A stretch of 22,862 nucleotides of DNA from JBFGJY01 sp041576975. GTDB taxonomy: Bacteria; Pseudomonadota; Gammaproteobacteria; UBA4575. Below, one piece after another: positions 7,384 through 15,756 of the stretch. Numbering within the stretch: the stretch's first letter is position 1; each line of letters begins with the position of its first letter. Below the pieces are notes generated by a model. The model saw nothing but the letters and a program-made list of their open reading frames with translations, did not search any database and had not been told where the DNA came from. A program made the translations under genes and the position numbers. Where the stretch lies: positions 1 to 22,862 of the forward strand of contig JBFGJY010000040.1 of NCBI GenBank assembly GCA_041576975.1. Reading direction: 5' to 3'.

Positions 7384-7489
7384 GAAACAAATAAGGTGAT
7401 AAAAGTTGATACTACTACGCTGATATAGTTCAGGTACCGAATGACCACTATTGGCCGTATACAGAAATACAACGTTTCATTGAATCAGC

Positions 7490-7520
7490 ACTAATTTCAA
7501 TAAAAGTCTATTTTATTAGT
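7490..7520. terminator. AT-rich stem-loop between convergent genes (weak terminator candidate)
   Basis: A 7-bp AT-only stem (aataaaa / ttttatt) closes a 5-base loop, with short flanking act/agt complementarity outside. It lies between the AhpD-like gene and the end of cmoB. The lack of GC pairs makes termination uncertain. Confidence 0.3.
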
Positions 7521-7524
7521 AAAT

Positions 7525-8511
7525 CTAGACTGACTTTTCAGCAACCACACTTGCGCGTATGGGTGCTGGATAACCCTCTATCGTCAAACTTGAATCTTTC
7601 GGATCCAGCGCATTGGCAAGCGAATAGCCAGTCATCCACTCTGTTTGGCGTTGTTCTTTAATAGAAGTTTTCGTTAAATCGACTAAGGTAATATTTACAA
7701 ACCCAGATTCTTTGAGCCAACGCTCTAGTTGAGCATAACTTGGAATTATCCACACATTGCGCATATTGGCATAGCGCCCGTTTGGGGTGAGTGCGCCTGT
7801 ATCTTTATCATCTATAATCAATGTTTCTAATACTAACTGCCCTTCCTCTGTAAGCAGTTCTTGTATTTGTTTCAGGTGTGATTGTGGTTCTTTATGGTGA
7901 TAGAGCACACCCATAGAAAATACAATGTCAAACCCTGTCAAACCTCTTGGCAATTCTTTTAAGGTAAATGGCAACACAAACACGCATTGCTGGTTTTTTA
8001 AATATTTTTGTAATGCTAAAAACTGAAACACATAAAGCCAAGTGGGATCAATTCCTATTACCAACTTGGCACCCATCGCTTGCATGCGCAATGCGTAATA
8101 ACCATTACTACAACCAATATCTAAAACGAGCTTATCCTTAATATCTTTAACATGCGGTTCAATACGTGACCATTTCCAATCACTTCTCCATTCTGAATCA
8201 ATATGAATACCAAAAACATCAAACGGGCCTTTGCGCCAAGGGCATAAGGCTTTCAATATTTCTTTAAGTGAATTTCTAACTTCCGGTGCGCAGTCATTGG
8301 AATTGCCAATGACTGGGGCATCCTGCCCAAGGTCAATTACTGATGGAGTAATTTCTGGAAGTGACTCAATTACATGCTGCCAATCATTAAAATTTCCATG
8401 TTCGGGATTGGTATATTTATCATCGAGTTGGTTTAGCAGTTCGTCCTGAAAGAGTTTTAGTCTAGTTGTATTGAGCTGCTCTAAGAACAATCTTCGATCA
8501 GCTGGACTCAT
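7525..8511 (-). CDS. cmoB: tRNA U34 carboxymethyltransferase CmoB
   Basis: 328 residues, close to the E. coli protein's length. CmoB transfers the carboxymethyl group of carboxy-SAM to 5-hydroxyuridine at tRNA position 34, giving cmo5U, which widens wobble decoding. The Rossmann SAM-binding motif LVLDIGCSNGYYALRM is near 129-144. The family-typical GPFDVFGIHIDSEWRSDWKWSR region (about 94-115), the FSMGVLYHHKEP motif and the C-terminal MTGYSLANALDP all fit CmoB. Its ATG overlaps the cmoA stop codon (ATGA, 8508-8511), indicating translational coupling with the enzyme that makes its substrate. Confidence 0.95.
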   Translation of the reverse strand: MSPADRRLFLEQLNTTRLKLFQDELLNQLDDKYTNPEHGNFNDWQHVIESLPEITPSVIDLGQDAPVIGNSNDCAPEVRNSLKEILKALCPWRKGPFDVFGIHIDSEWRSDWKWSRIEPHVKDIKDKLVLDIGCSNGYYALRMQAMGAKLVIGIDPTWLYVFQFLALQKYLKNQQCVFVLPFTLKELPRGLTGFDIVFSMGVLYHHKEPQSHLKQIQELLTEEGQLVLETLIIDDKDTGALTPNGRYANMRNVWIIPSYAQLERWLKESGFVNITLVDLTKTSIKEQRQTEWMTGYSLANALDPKDSSLTIEGYPAPIRASVVAEKSV

Positions 8512-9242
8512 TTGACCGCAACATAGGTGATAAAATTAAGATATTTAGTGAGTACAAAAACTTTTGAGAAACCTGCTGCACTTAAACGCTTAATATGTTG
8601 ATCATGTGTATCTCTAATTAAAACGTTATCTAATGCTTCTCTTTTTTGACTGATTTCTAAATCACTATACAGATTTGTACGTTTATATTCTTCATGCATT
8701 TGCTGCATGAACGTTTCTTCGTCTACATCTTCATAGGCTATTTTTTCGGATAACAACAATGCTCCATTTGTATTTAAATCCGAATAAATTCTTAATATGA
8801 GTGCATCACGCTGAACTCGATCAATAAATTGCAAGGTATAGTTAAGGATAATAAAAGACGCGTTATTAAAATTGATATCTATTACATCATTACATATTGG
8901 CTTAATTGGATTATCTATATTTAATGCAGCAAGTCTTTCTGCAAGCCTATTAATCATAGCCTGGGAATTATCCACTGCAAAAATATTTACATCATCGTAT
9001 AGAATTGCTTCTGCAATACGTAAAGATGCTTCACCTAATGAACATCCCAAGTCATAAACATTAGTGCCAGGCTGTATGAATTTTTTCGCAACAATGGGTA
9101 TTAATTGATTTAGGGCAACATACCCTGGGACCGAACGCTGAATCATATCTGCAAAAACACTTGCAACCTTATCATCAAAGACAAAATCATCAATTTTGTC
9201 TTGCTTAACAGCATAGATACGATCTTTTGCAGAATTTGCCAT
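8508..9242 (-). CDS. cmoA: Carboxy-S-adenosyl-L-methionine synthase CmoA
   Basis: 244 residues. CmoA converts SAM and prephenate into carboxy-SAM, the donor used by CmoB. The methyltransferase-like motif NVYDLGCSLGEASLRI (about 61-76) and the family-specific stretches FVFDDKVASVFADMIQRSVPGY near the start, ILNYTLQFI and LLLSEKI identify it. The gene lies 33 bases after prfC and overlaps cmoB by 4 bases, so prfC-cmoA-cmoB is probably one operon joining translation termination and wobble-base modification. Confidence 0.95.
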   Translation of the reverse strand: MANSAKDRIYAVKQDKIDDFVFDDKVASVFADMIQRSVPGYVALNQLIPIVAKKFIQPGTNVYDLGCSLGEASLRIAEAILYDDVNIFAVDNSQAMINRLAERLAALNIDNPIKPICNDVIDINFNNASFIILNYTLQFIDRVQRDALILRIYSDLNTNGALLLSEKIAYEDVDEETFMQQMHEEYKRTNLYSDLEISQKREALDNVLIRDTHDQHIKRLSAAGFSKVFVLTKYLNFITYVAVK

Positions 9243-9275
9243 GCAAATATTTAGCGACAGTGTTTTGAATAGTTA

Positions 9276-10889
9276 TTATTGACTTGTAATTGCACTATGC
9301 TCACGCGTAGCACGAAACACAATATTTGGCCATTTTTCAGTAGCCATTTGCAAATTGACACGTGTAGGTGCGATATACACCAGTTCGTCACCATGATCTA
9401 AGGCGAGATTTGATTCTGACTTATTTTTAAACTTAATCAGCTCCTTATCATCATCACAAACAATCCAGCGGGCTGTTTGCACGTTAACTGGCTCGAACAT
9501 GCAATCAACATTGTACTCATACTTTAGTCGATGCTGCACAACATCAAATTGCAATATACCTACTGCCCCTAAAATTAAATCATTATTAATCAACGGCCTA
9601 AACAGTTGTGTCGCCCCTTCTTCACACAGTTGAATCAACCCTTTTAGCAAGGCCTTCATTTTTAAGGGATCTTTTAATTGCACACGGCGAAATAGTTCGG
9701 GCGCAAAATTAGGTATGCCGGTGAATGAGAGCATTTCCCCCTGCGTGAAAGTATCGCCTATTCTAATAGTCCCATGATTATGTAGGCCAATGATGTCTCC
9801 AGGATAGGCCCGATCAATATGTTCGCGATCCATAGCAACGAAGGTTAGTGCATCACTGATTTTTACATCTCTATTGAGTCGAACATGTTGTAACTTCATA
9901 CCTTTTTGAAAACTACCAGAACAAATTCTCATGAAGGCGATACGGTCACGATGGTTAGGATCCATATTAGCCTGTATTTTAAATACAAAACCAGAAAACT
10001 TTTCTTCATCTGCGAAAACTTCTCTAGTACGATTATCTGAAGTAACCACATTTCTAGATTGTGGTGCAGGCGCGTATTCAACAAACTTTTCCAATAATTC
10101 TGCAACGCCAAAGTTATTTAGCGCAGAGCCAAAAAATACAGGCGTAAGCTCACCATTTAAATAAGCCTGATGATGAAATTCATGGCTGGCACCTTGCACG
10201 AGTTCAATTTCATCACGTAAGTCTTGAGCTTGAACTCCAATTAACTCATCGAGTTGTGGATTATTGAGACCCTTAATAATTTCGCCTGATTTAATTTTAC
10301 CTTCATGGTGTGGGCTATATAGATGAACCGAATCATTTAATAAATGAAATACACCTTTAAAGTGTTTACCCATTCCAATAGGCCAAGTAATAGGCGCGCA
10401 TTTAATTTTTAATACACTCTCTACTTCATCAAGTAGTTCAATAGGCTCTTTTCCATCACGATCCAGTTTATTAATAAAAGTTATAATAGGTGTATCTCGT
10501 AAACGACAAACCTCCATTAATTTTATTGTGCGTTCCTCTACTCCTTTTGCATTGTCTATCACCATCAAAGCAGAATCGACTGCTGTTAGTGTTCTGTAGG
10601 TATCTTCGGAAAAATCAGCATGGCCTGGAGTGTCTAATAAATTTACAATACAATTGTTATAGTCAAATTGCATAACTGAACTAGTAATTGAAATACCACG
10701 TTGTTTTTCTAGTTCCATCCAATCTGAAGTAGCATGTCGTGCAGCCTTGCGCCCTTTCACCGTGCCCGCAAGTTGAATTGCACCACCAAATAATAAAAGC
10801 TTTTCAGTTATCGTAGTTTTGCCCGCATCGGGGTGAGAAATAATAGCAAAAGTACGACGACGACTAGTTTGTAGTTGATGCTGATTCAC
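9276..10889 (-). CDS. prfC: Peptide chain release factor 3 (RF3)
   Basis: 537 residues, near the usual 529. RF3 is a translational GTPase that recycles RF1/RF2 from terminated ribosomes. G1 is SHPDAGKTT (18-26), the switch region has RGISITSSVM, G3 is DTPGH and G4 is NKLDRD. The RF3-specific domain II/III sequences (FKIQANMDPNHRDRIAF, then LGAVGILQFDVVQHRLKYEY) separate it from EF-G and TypA. A near-consensus promoter lies about 35 bases upstream (10925-10954). It is the first gene of the probable prfC-cmoA-cmoB operon. Confidence 0.96.
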   Translation of the reverse strand: MNQHQLQTSRRRTFAIISHPDAGKTTITEKLLLFGGAIQLAGTVKGRKAARHATSDWMELEKQRGISITSSVMQFDYNNCIVNLLDTPGHADFSEDTYRTLTAVDSALMVIDNAKGVEERTIKLMEVCRLRDTPIITFINKLDRDGKEPIELLDEVESVLKIKCAPITWPIGMGKHFKGVFHLLNDSVHLYSPHHEGKIKSGEIIKGLNNPQLDELIGVQAQDLRDEIELVQGASHEFHHQAYLNGELTPVFFGSALNNFGVAELLEKFVEYAPAPQSRNVVTSDNRTREVFADEEKFSGFVFKIQANMDPNHRDRIAFMRICSGSFQKGMKLQHVRLNRDVKISDALTFVAMDREHIDRAYPGDIIGLHNHGTIRIGDTFTQGEMLSFTGIPNFAPELFRRVQLKDPLKMKALLKGLIQLCEEGATQLFRPLINNDLILGAVGILQFDVVQHRLKYEYNVDCMFEPVNVQTARWIVCDDDKELIKFKNKSESNLALDHGDELVYIAPTRVNLQMATEKWPNIVFRATREHSAITSQ

Positions 10890-10907
10890 AGTTTATGATT
10901 AAAGGTT

Positions 10908-10954
10908 CGCGCAGAAAGCGCGCGATTATAACGAAACGATTTCTGATTCTACAA
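10908..10954 (-). promoter_or_regulatory. Candidate sigma-70 promoter for prfC
   Basis: On the minus strand TATAAT (10925-10930) is a perfect -10 box. TTGTAG (10949-10954) is a partial -35 box at 18-base spacing. A GCGCGC discriminator follows the -10 box, a pattern linked to stringent control in other bacteria. A short GC stem (cgcgc / gcgcg, 10908-10922) lies at the predicted transcript start. Confidence 0.5.
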
Positions 10955-11142
10955 TGAAGAAATTAAGATTTTACTTGATAAGAGCTATAAAATATTAGAA
11001 TTTTATCCACCGGTTTTTGCTCCTGCATATCTGGCAGACAGTACTTCCTGTACATAAGAGTAGGCATAGAGCTTTTGAGAAATGAAGTGTAATCACTGGA
11101 GCCTAAAGCACTGTAACGAAGTATTGAGGGAAAAGATACATT

Positions 11143-11607
11143 TTAGAGTACCTTAGCCAAGATTACTGCATCCTCACGACCATGCAAAGCCGGATAATAA
11201 TTTCTACGCGTACCAATTTCATTAAAGCCTTCAGAAAAGTACAATGACAAAGCTTGAATATTGGTTGGGCGAACCTCAAGAAATGCTGTATCGGCCTTAC
11301 GCGCACGTGCAATGTTAAGCAACTGCTCCAATAAGCGCCTACCTATACCCTGTCCTTGATAATCCGGATCAACACACACATTGAGAATGTGACACTCTTG
11401 TGCAGCAAGCGACATCAAACCATAAGCAATTACTTGGCGATTAATTTCCATAACCCAAGAGGAATAACCATAACGCAAGCAATCGTGGAATATTCCTTCA
11501 GTCCAAGGAAATTCATAACTACGTTGCTCTATATCAAGAATTACCGGTAAATCATAATCTGTCATTAACCGGTAGGTCTCAGTTGGAAATTCAAATACTG
11601 CACTCAT
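11143..11607 (-). CDS. rimI: Ribosomal-protein-alanine N-acetyltransferase RimI
   Basis: 154 residues, GNAT fold. RimI acetylates the N-terminal alanine of ribosomal protein S18. Diagnostic sequences: EQRSYEFPWTEGIFHDCLR (about 27-45), the acetyl-CoA loop YQGQGIGRRLL, and FLEVRPTNIQALSLYFSEGF followed by GTRRNYYP. It follows the uracil-DNA glycosylase gene by 61 bases on the same strand and is the last gene of the leftward series. The usual tsaB neighbour is absent. The frame stays open for about 59 codons beyond the TAA, which I treat as chance. Confidence 0.93.
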   Translation of the reverse strand: MSAVFEFPTETYRLMTDYDLPVILDIEQRSYEFPWTEGIFHDCLRYGYSSWVMEINRQVIAYGLMSLAAQECHILNVCVDPDYQGQGIGRRLLEQLLNIARARKADTAFLEVRPTNIQALSLYFSEGFNEIGTRRNYYPALHGREDAVILAKVL

Positions 11608-11668
11608 GAGCCATAGTGTAAATTAATTACAAGTAATTCTCATTAATTGTCGATAGTTAAACCGACAA

Positions 11669-12397
11669 TTAGCATAGATTTTTGATCTCAAGCGCAAATT
11701 TCAAATCTTCCCAAGCTTTGCGTTTTTGCAGTGGACTACGCAATAAGTAGGCTGGGTGATATGTTGCTACTAGAGGTATTTGAGTGTCTTCATAGGTATA
11801 TCTTTTACCCCGCAGTCGACCTATTGGAGTATCCGTATTAAGTAAAGATTGGGCAGCGATCCTTCCTACAGCCAGAATAATTTTAGGCTGTAAAAATTCA
11901 ATTTGTTGGTGTAAAAACGGACGGCAACACTCTATTTCATGCTGCTGTGGATCGCGGTTATTAGGTGGTCTACATTTAAGTATATTTGTAATAAAAACTT
12001 CTTCACGCGCAAGACCAATGGCACGAAGCATATTTGTCAATAGTTGACCTGCGCGCCCTACAAAAGGTTCGCCTACTCGATCTTCATCTGCGCCTGGCGC
12101 TTCACCAATAATGAGCCAATCTGCTGCCGGATGTCCCTCACCAAAAACAGTCTGTGTGCGGGTACAGTGCAAATCACATAAGGTACATGACGCGACTCTT
12201 TGTTTGAGTTCCTTAAATCTTTCCGCAAAATGTTCATCGTTAGAGTTTACATCTTTTAAAATTGTATCAGCTTGTTGTATTTTAATTGAGAAATTATCAT
12301 TAACATTGAATTCACTTTTATCCTTCTTGGATAATTGAGGTACCCAGGCTTGTATTCCCATCTGATTTAGATAATGCAAGCGCTTTTCTTCGTTCAT
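11669..12397 (-). CDS. Family 4 (iron-sulfur) uracil-DNA glycosylase
   Basis: 242 residues. Removes uracil from DNA as the first step of base excision repair. The likely [4Fe-4S] ligands are Cys71 and Cys74 (CTLC), Cys142 (KCRPPNNRDP) and Cys158 (ECCRPFL); the 142-158 spacing is that of known family 4 enzymes. The active-site motif GEAPGADEDRVGEPFVGRAG (98-117) and the C-terminal HPAYLLR (214-220) are intact. An N-terminal extension of about 65 residues begins with RLHYLNQMGIQAWVP, an element common in proteobacterial members. It starts 17 bases after the leuA stop and is probably co-transcribed with leuA and rimI. Confidence 0.92.
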   Translation of the reverse strand: MNEEKRLHYLNQMGIQAWVPQLSKKDKSEFNVNDNFSIKIQQADTILKDVNSNDEHFAERFKELKQRVASCTLCDLHCTRTQTVFGEGHPAADWLIIGEAPGADEDRVGEPFVGRAGQLLTNMLRAIGLAREEVFITNILKCRPPNNRDPQQHEIECCRPFLHQQIEFLQPKIILAVGRIAAQSLLNTDTPIGRLRGKRYTYEDTQIPLVATYHPAYLLRSPLQKRKAWEDLKFALEIKNLC

Positions 12398-12414
12398 TTC
12401 TTTATAGCTTAATA

Positions 12415-13959
12415 CTAAACACTGTGTTGTGGATGCTCTCTTTCTTGAGGTCTTACAAGTTTATTCAAGGCATGTAAATAAGCTTTTGCTGATGCCGCAA
12501 CGATATCGGTATCCGCCCCATGCCCATTCACAATTCTTCCAGCTTTTTGCAAACGAACTGTTACTTCACCTTGTGCATCAGTACCCGTAGTAATATTGTT
12601 TACTGAATAGAGTTGTAATTGCGTTTGACTCTCTACAATTTCTTCTATGGCACAAAAGGTAGCATCAACTGGCCCTCCTCCATTCGCCGTTGCTGTCGCT
12701 TCTTTGCCATTCACTAATAAGGTAACTTGTGCACTTGGTTTTTTACCCGTTTCAGAATGAGCTTTTAATGCAATTAACTTCCAATAATCATTGTTTTCCA
12801 AATTGGTATCCGAGACAAGCGCATGCAAATCTTCATCATAAATTTCATGTTTACGATCTGCTAAATCTTTAAAATTTGCAAATGCGTTATTTAATTCATC
12901 TTCTGTATCAAAGGTTATGCCTAACTCATCTAAACGAGTTCTAAATGCATTACGCCCAGAATGTTTACCTAAAACAATTTTGTTTGCTGCCCAACCTACA
13001 TCTTCGGCGCGCATAATTTCGTAAGTCTCGCGTGCTTTTAGCACACCATCTTGATGTATGCCCGATTCATGTGCAAATGCATTAGCACCGACAATTGCTT
13101 TATTCGGTTGTACTGGAAATCCAGTAATAGTAGATACCATACGAGAAGTCGGAACAATTTGCGTGGTATCTATCTCTGTTTCACAGGGAAATACATCTTG
13201 ACGAGTACGCACTGTCATAACCACTTCTTCTAAAGATGCATTGCCTGCACGTTCACCCAATCCATTAATAGTACATTCAACTTGTCGTGCACCATGTAAC
13301 ACTGCCGAAAGCGAATTAGCAACAGCAAGACCAAGGTCGTTATGGCAATGAACTGAAAATATAGCCTGATCAGAATTTGGTATATCATTAATTAAGCGCC
13401 CAACTAAATCGCCAAATTGATTTGGAATGTTATAGCCAACCGTATCTGGAATGTTAATAGTATTAGCACCAACTTTAATTACTGCTTCGATAATTCTACA
13501 TAAAAATACAAATTCTGAGCGGCCTGCATCTTCAGGTGAAAATTCAACATTATCCGTAAATTGCCGAGCTCGCTTCACAGCAGCAATGGCTTGCTCCACA
13601 ACTTGATCTTCAGTCATGCGTAACTTGCGTTGCATGTGTATGGGTGAGGTTGCAATAAAAGTATGAATTCTTCCTGACTGAGCAGGTTTTAATGCCTCAC
13701 CAGCCCTATCAATATCCTTATACAGTGCTCGTGCTAATCCACAGACCGTACTGTCTTTAACTGCAGTGGCTACGGCTTGCACTGCTTCAAAATCTCCTAC
13801 ACTTGCCATTGGGAATCCGGCCTCAATAACATCTACTTTCATGCGCTCTAAAGACTTCGCAATACGAACCTTTTCGTCTCGCGTCATCGATGCGCCTGGA
13901 CTTTGCTCTCCATCGCGCAAAGTCGTATCAAAAATTGTCAATTTTTCCTTAGTCGCCAC
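12415..13959 (-). CDS. leuA: 2-isopropylmalate synthase
   Basis: 514 residues. Condenses acetyl-CoA with 2-ketoisovalerate, the first committed step of leucine synthesis. The DRE-TIM catalytic domain has FDTTLRDGEQSPGASM near 10-25, SVHCHNDLGLAVANS and HESGIHQDGVLK (metal and substrate residues). The C-terminal leucine-feedback domain is present (GGGPVDATFCAIEEI and after). Translation starts at GTG 13959, with aggag 9 bases upstream; MATKEKLTIFDTTLRDG is the family's normal N-terminus. It takes its substrate from the pathway begun by IlvH and IlvC upstream. It is separated from pssA by about 350 bases, so it may have its own promoter or leader. Confidence 0.96.
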   Translation of the reverse strand: MATKEKLTIFDTTLRDGEQSPGASMTRDEKVRIAKSLERMKVDVIEAGFPMASVGDFEAVQAVATAVKDSTVCGLARALYKDIDRAGEALKPAQSGRIHTFIATSPIHMQRKLRMTEDQVVEQAIAAVKRARQFTDNVEFSPEDAGRSEFVFLCRIIEAVIKVGANTINIPDTVGYNIPNQFGDLVGRLINDIPNSDQAIFSVHCHNDLGLAVANSLSAVLHGARQVECTINGLGERAGNASLEEVVMTVRTRQDVFPCETEIDTTQIVPTSRMVSTITGFPVQPNKAIVGANAFAHESGIHQDGVLKARETYEIMRAEDVGWAANKIVLGKHSGRNAFRTRLDELGITFDTEDELNNAFANFKDLADRKHEIYDEDLHALVSDTNLENNDYWKLIALKAHSETGKKPSAQVTLLVNGKEATATANGGGPVDATFCAIEEIVESQTQLQLYSVNNITTGTDAQGEVTVRLQKAGRIVNGHGADTDIVAASAKAYLHALNKLVRPQEREHPQHSV

Positions 13960-14312
13960 TGCACTATGCTCCTACATAAAATTCCGCTAGGGTTTAATAC
14001 AATACACACGATCTTATAACAGACCATATTATTTAAAACTTAGACGAAAATCCTTAGTTGAGAAGGTAAAAAAATAATTTGGATGCGCGTATTATCCTCG
14101 CCAGGTACAAAATAGTGCCGCTAGTGCGGCAGTAGCAGCGCTAAGTGAGAAAAGGCAAATACAAAAGTTGTATTTAAGACCTCAGTTGATGCATGTTGAA
14201 ATAATGGGGGCACTTGTTTCATAGAGTTGAATATAGCTCGCTACGCAGCTATTTTCCACAAGTTATTTACCAGATGTTTGAATTTATTGCGATTCGAATC
14301 TGATTTGTAGAC
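13960..14312 (-). other. pssA-leuA intergenic region with a Leu-rich short ORF and hairpin
   Basis: About 350 bases without a recognised gene. On the minus strand a 33-codon ORF (14121-14222) ends SHLALLLPH, with four Leu codons in five positions (TTA GCG CTG CTA CTG). Its stop lies in the loop of a GC-rich hairpin (14113-14134). A poly-U run occurs later (near 14071). This could be a leucine leader controlling leuA, but no good Shine-Dalgarno precedes the ORF and the hairpin placement is not classical. Confidence 0.35.
14113..14134 (-). terminator. GC-rich stem-loop followed by a short U-rich run, between pssA and leuA
   Basis: The core stem gccgc / gcggc has a 4-base loop. It extends to 9 bp with one mismatch, and UAUUUUGU follows on the minus-strand RNA. 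It could terminate pssA transcripts or act as an attenuator before leuA. Confidence 0.45.
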
Positions 14313-15101
14313 TTAGCGTGGTTTTTCTTCGTTCAAGCCAGTTCGAAGCTGGCGCTTCCGGCGTAAACGAATAAGGTAGGTCACAGGACCCGATAAAGCA
14401 TATACCGCAAATAACGCAAAAAATAGTTTAGGGGTGTCAATTGACGCCAAAATAAATCCAAGCACCATAGCTAACATGGCAATAAATGGCACACGGTCTC
14501 TAGGATTAATATCTTTGAAACTATAGTAACTGAAGTTACTTACCATACATGCACCAAGCAAAATGGTGACTATTAGAGCGGGTACCGCAAAATCAGCGCG
14601 AGACAGTTGCATGTCGTGACAGACCCAAATGAAACCAACCAATGCAGCTGCAGCGGCCGGACTGGGTAGACCTTGAAAATAGCGCTTACTTACAACTGTA
14701 ACTCGAGTATTAAATCTGGCCAGTCGTAATGCAGCGGCGGCTGTATAGAAAAAAGCAGCTAACCAACCAAGTTTGGACCATATCCAGGGGAAGTCTTTAA
14801 AATGAATCAGCGCCCACATATATACTACTAACGATGGCGCAACTCCAAACGAAACCATATCGGAAATGCTATCGTACTGCGCCCCAAATTCACTTGTCGT
14901 TTGTGTCATGCGAGCAATTCGTCCATCAAAACCATCTAGTAACATTGCTACTACAATTGCAATCGCTGCCTGTTCAAAACGATCTGCAGTAGCCGCCACA
15001 ATGGCATAAAAACCGGCAAATAATGCTCCGGTGGTGAACAAATTGGGTAACAGGTAGATACCCTTGCGTGATTTTCCATCAGTGCTTTTCATAGAGCCCA
15101 C
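14313..15101 (-). CDS. pssA: CDP-diacylglycerol-serine O-phosphatidyltransferase
   Basis: 262 residues, multi-pass inner-membrane protein of the CDP-alcohol phosphotransferase family. Makes phosphatidylserine from CDP-diacylglycerol and L-serine. The active-site motif DxxDGxxARx8GxxxDxxxD is complete: Asp56, Asp59-Gly60, Ala63-Arg64, Gly73, Asp77, Asp81. The remaining sequence forms the expected further helices with a basic cytoplasmic C-terminus. The start is GTG at 15101, overlapping the psd-like stop by one base (TAGTG), so the two are translationally coupled; an ATG three codons later is an alternative. This is the membrane-integral (type II) enzyme, not the E. coli-type peripheral one. 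Confidence 0.94.
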   Translation of the reverse strand: MGSMKSTDGKSRKGIYLLPNLFTTGALFAGFYAIVAATADRFEQAAIAIVVAMLLDGFDGRIARMTQTTSEFGAQYDSISDMVSFGVAPSLVVYMWALIHFKDFPWIWSKLGWLAAFFYTAAAALRLARFNTRVTVVSKRYFQGLPSPAAAAALVGFIWVCHDMQLSRADFAVPALIVTILLGACMVSNFSYYSFKDINPRDRVPFIAMLAMVLGFILASIDTPKLFFALFAVYALSGPVTYLIRLRRKRQLRTGLNEEKPR

Positions 15102-15715
15102 TAAGTAGTAGTTTCATGGACGAATTCTGCCAACTTATCGCTTCCAGCGCGAACCAATTGTCCCACCTTTATGGCAATATTGGCAGTTGCAGGCATATAA
15201 ATTATAACCTCACAAACAAATGCGATGAACCCACAGCGTTGTCCCTGGCCTAGTTTTTCACCGGCACTGATCTGACAACTCGCATGGCGTAACACGGATT
15301 TTAAATTAGCTGCCATTACAACATCATCTAGTTCATCAGTTTGAATCCAAATTGCCAATTGCGGGTATACTGGCGTGGTTGGCGAATTTACCCACAAGTT
15401 CTGCACTTTACCTTCTATAGGGCTATGTACATTAAACTCTCCTAAAATAGATTGTCGCATATGTATACCCTGCGCACGGCGATTTAGATATGGATCATGC
15501 TCCTCTTTAACTTCTATAACTTTACCATCTATGGGACTAACAACGGCTAATGGTGTTGGTGGAACAGTGCGTTTGAAATCACGAAACAGAAATAACAAGA
15601 TTACAAACAATAACCATGCTGGCCATACAAGAGCGAGACTAAATTTATAATGGGCTAAAGCAATAATTACGCCAATTGCCAATAAAAATAGACGCGCTTC
15701 TTTAGCAATTAGCAT
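15101..15715 (-). CDS. Phosphatidylserine decarboxylase-like protein lacking the canonical cleavage serine
   Basis: 204 residues, short-form Psd architecture. N-terminal hydrophobic segments (about 8-45) are followed by RDFKRTVPP, SPIDGKVIEV (60-69), FNVHSPIEGKV (94-104) and GQGQRCGFIAF (156-166). Active Psd self-cleaves between Gly and Ser in a motif like FGSRVDVYLP, and the Ser becomes the pyruvoyl cofactor. Here the same place reads FVCEVIIYMP, with Val167-Cys168 instead of Gly-Ser; I confirmed this by translating the DNA. The usual NVHxNR element also lacks the NR, and the middle of the protein is diverged. Its place before pssA is the normal psd position, so it is probably descended from Psd. 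It may be inactive, use Cys, or have another role. Confidence 0.75.
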   Translation of the reverse strand: MLIAKEARLFLLAIGVIIALAHYKFSLALVWPAWLLFVILLFLFRDFKRTVPPTPLAVVSPIDGKVIEVKEEHDPYLNRRAQGIHMRQSILGEFNVHSPIEGKVQNLWVNSPTTPVYPQLAIWIQTDELDDVVMAANLKSVLRHASCQISAGEKLGQGQRCGFIAFVCEVIIYMPATANIAIKVGQLVRAGSDKLAEFVHETTT

Positions 15716-15756
15716 CTTTATTAATAGTTCATGACAATGTCATGTAAAAGTATGAA

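Noticed and set aside
7437..7457. Sequence gaccactattggccg as a fourth copy of the dispersed intergenic motif, in reverse orientation
   Set aside because: Alignment with the other three copies needs a gap and several mismatches; similarity is too weak to support.
10966..11142. The rimI frame stays open for about 59 codons after its TAA, reading as plausible protein with internal Met codons
   Set aside because: No ribosome binding site before the internal ATGs, no recognisable domain, and rimI already ends at the family's normal C-terminus. Several gaps were scanned, so one such run is expected by chance.
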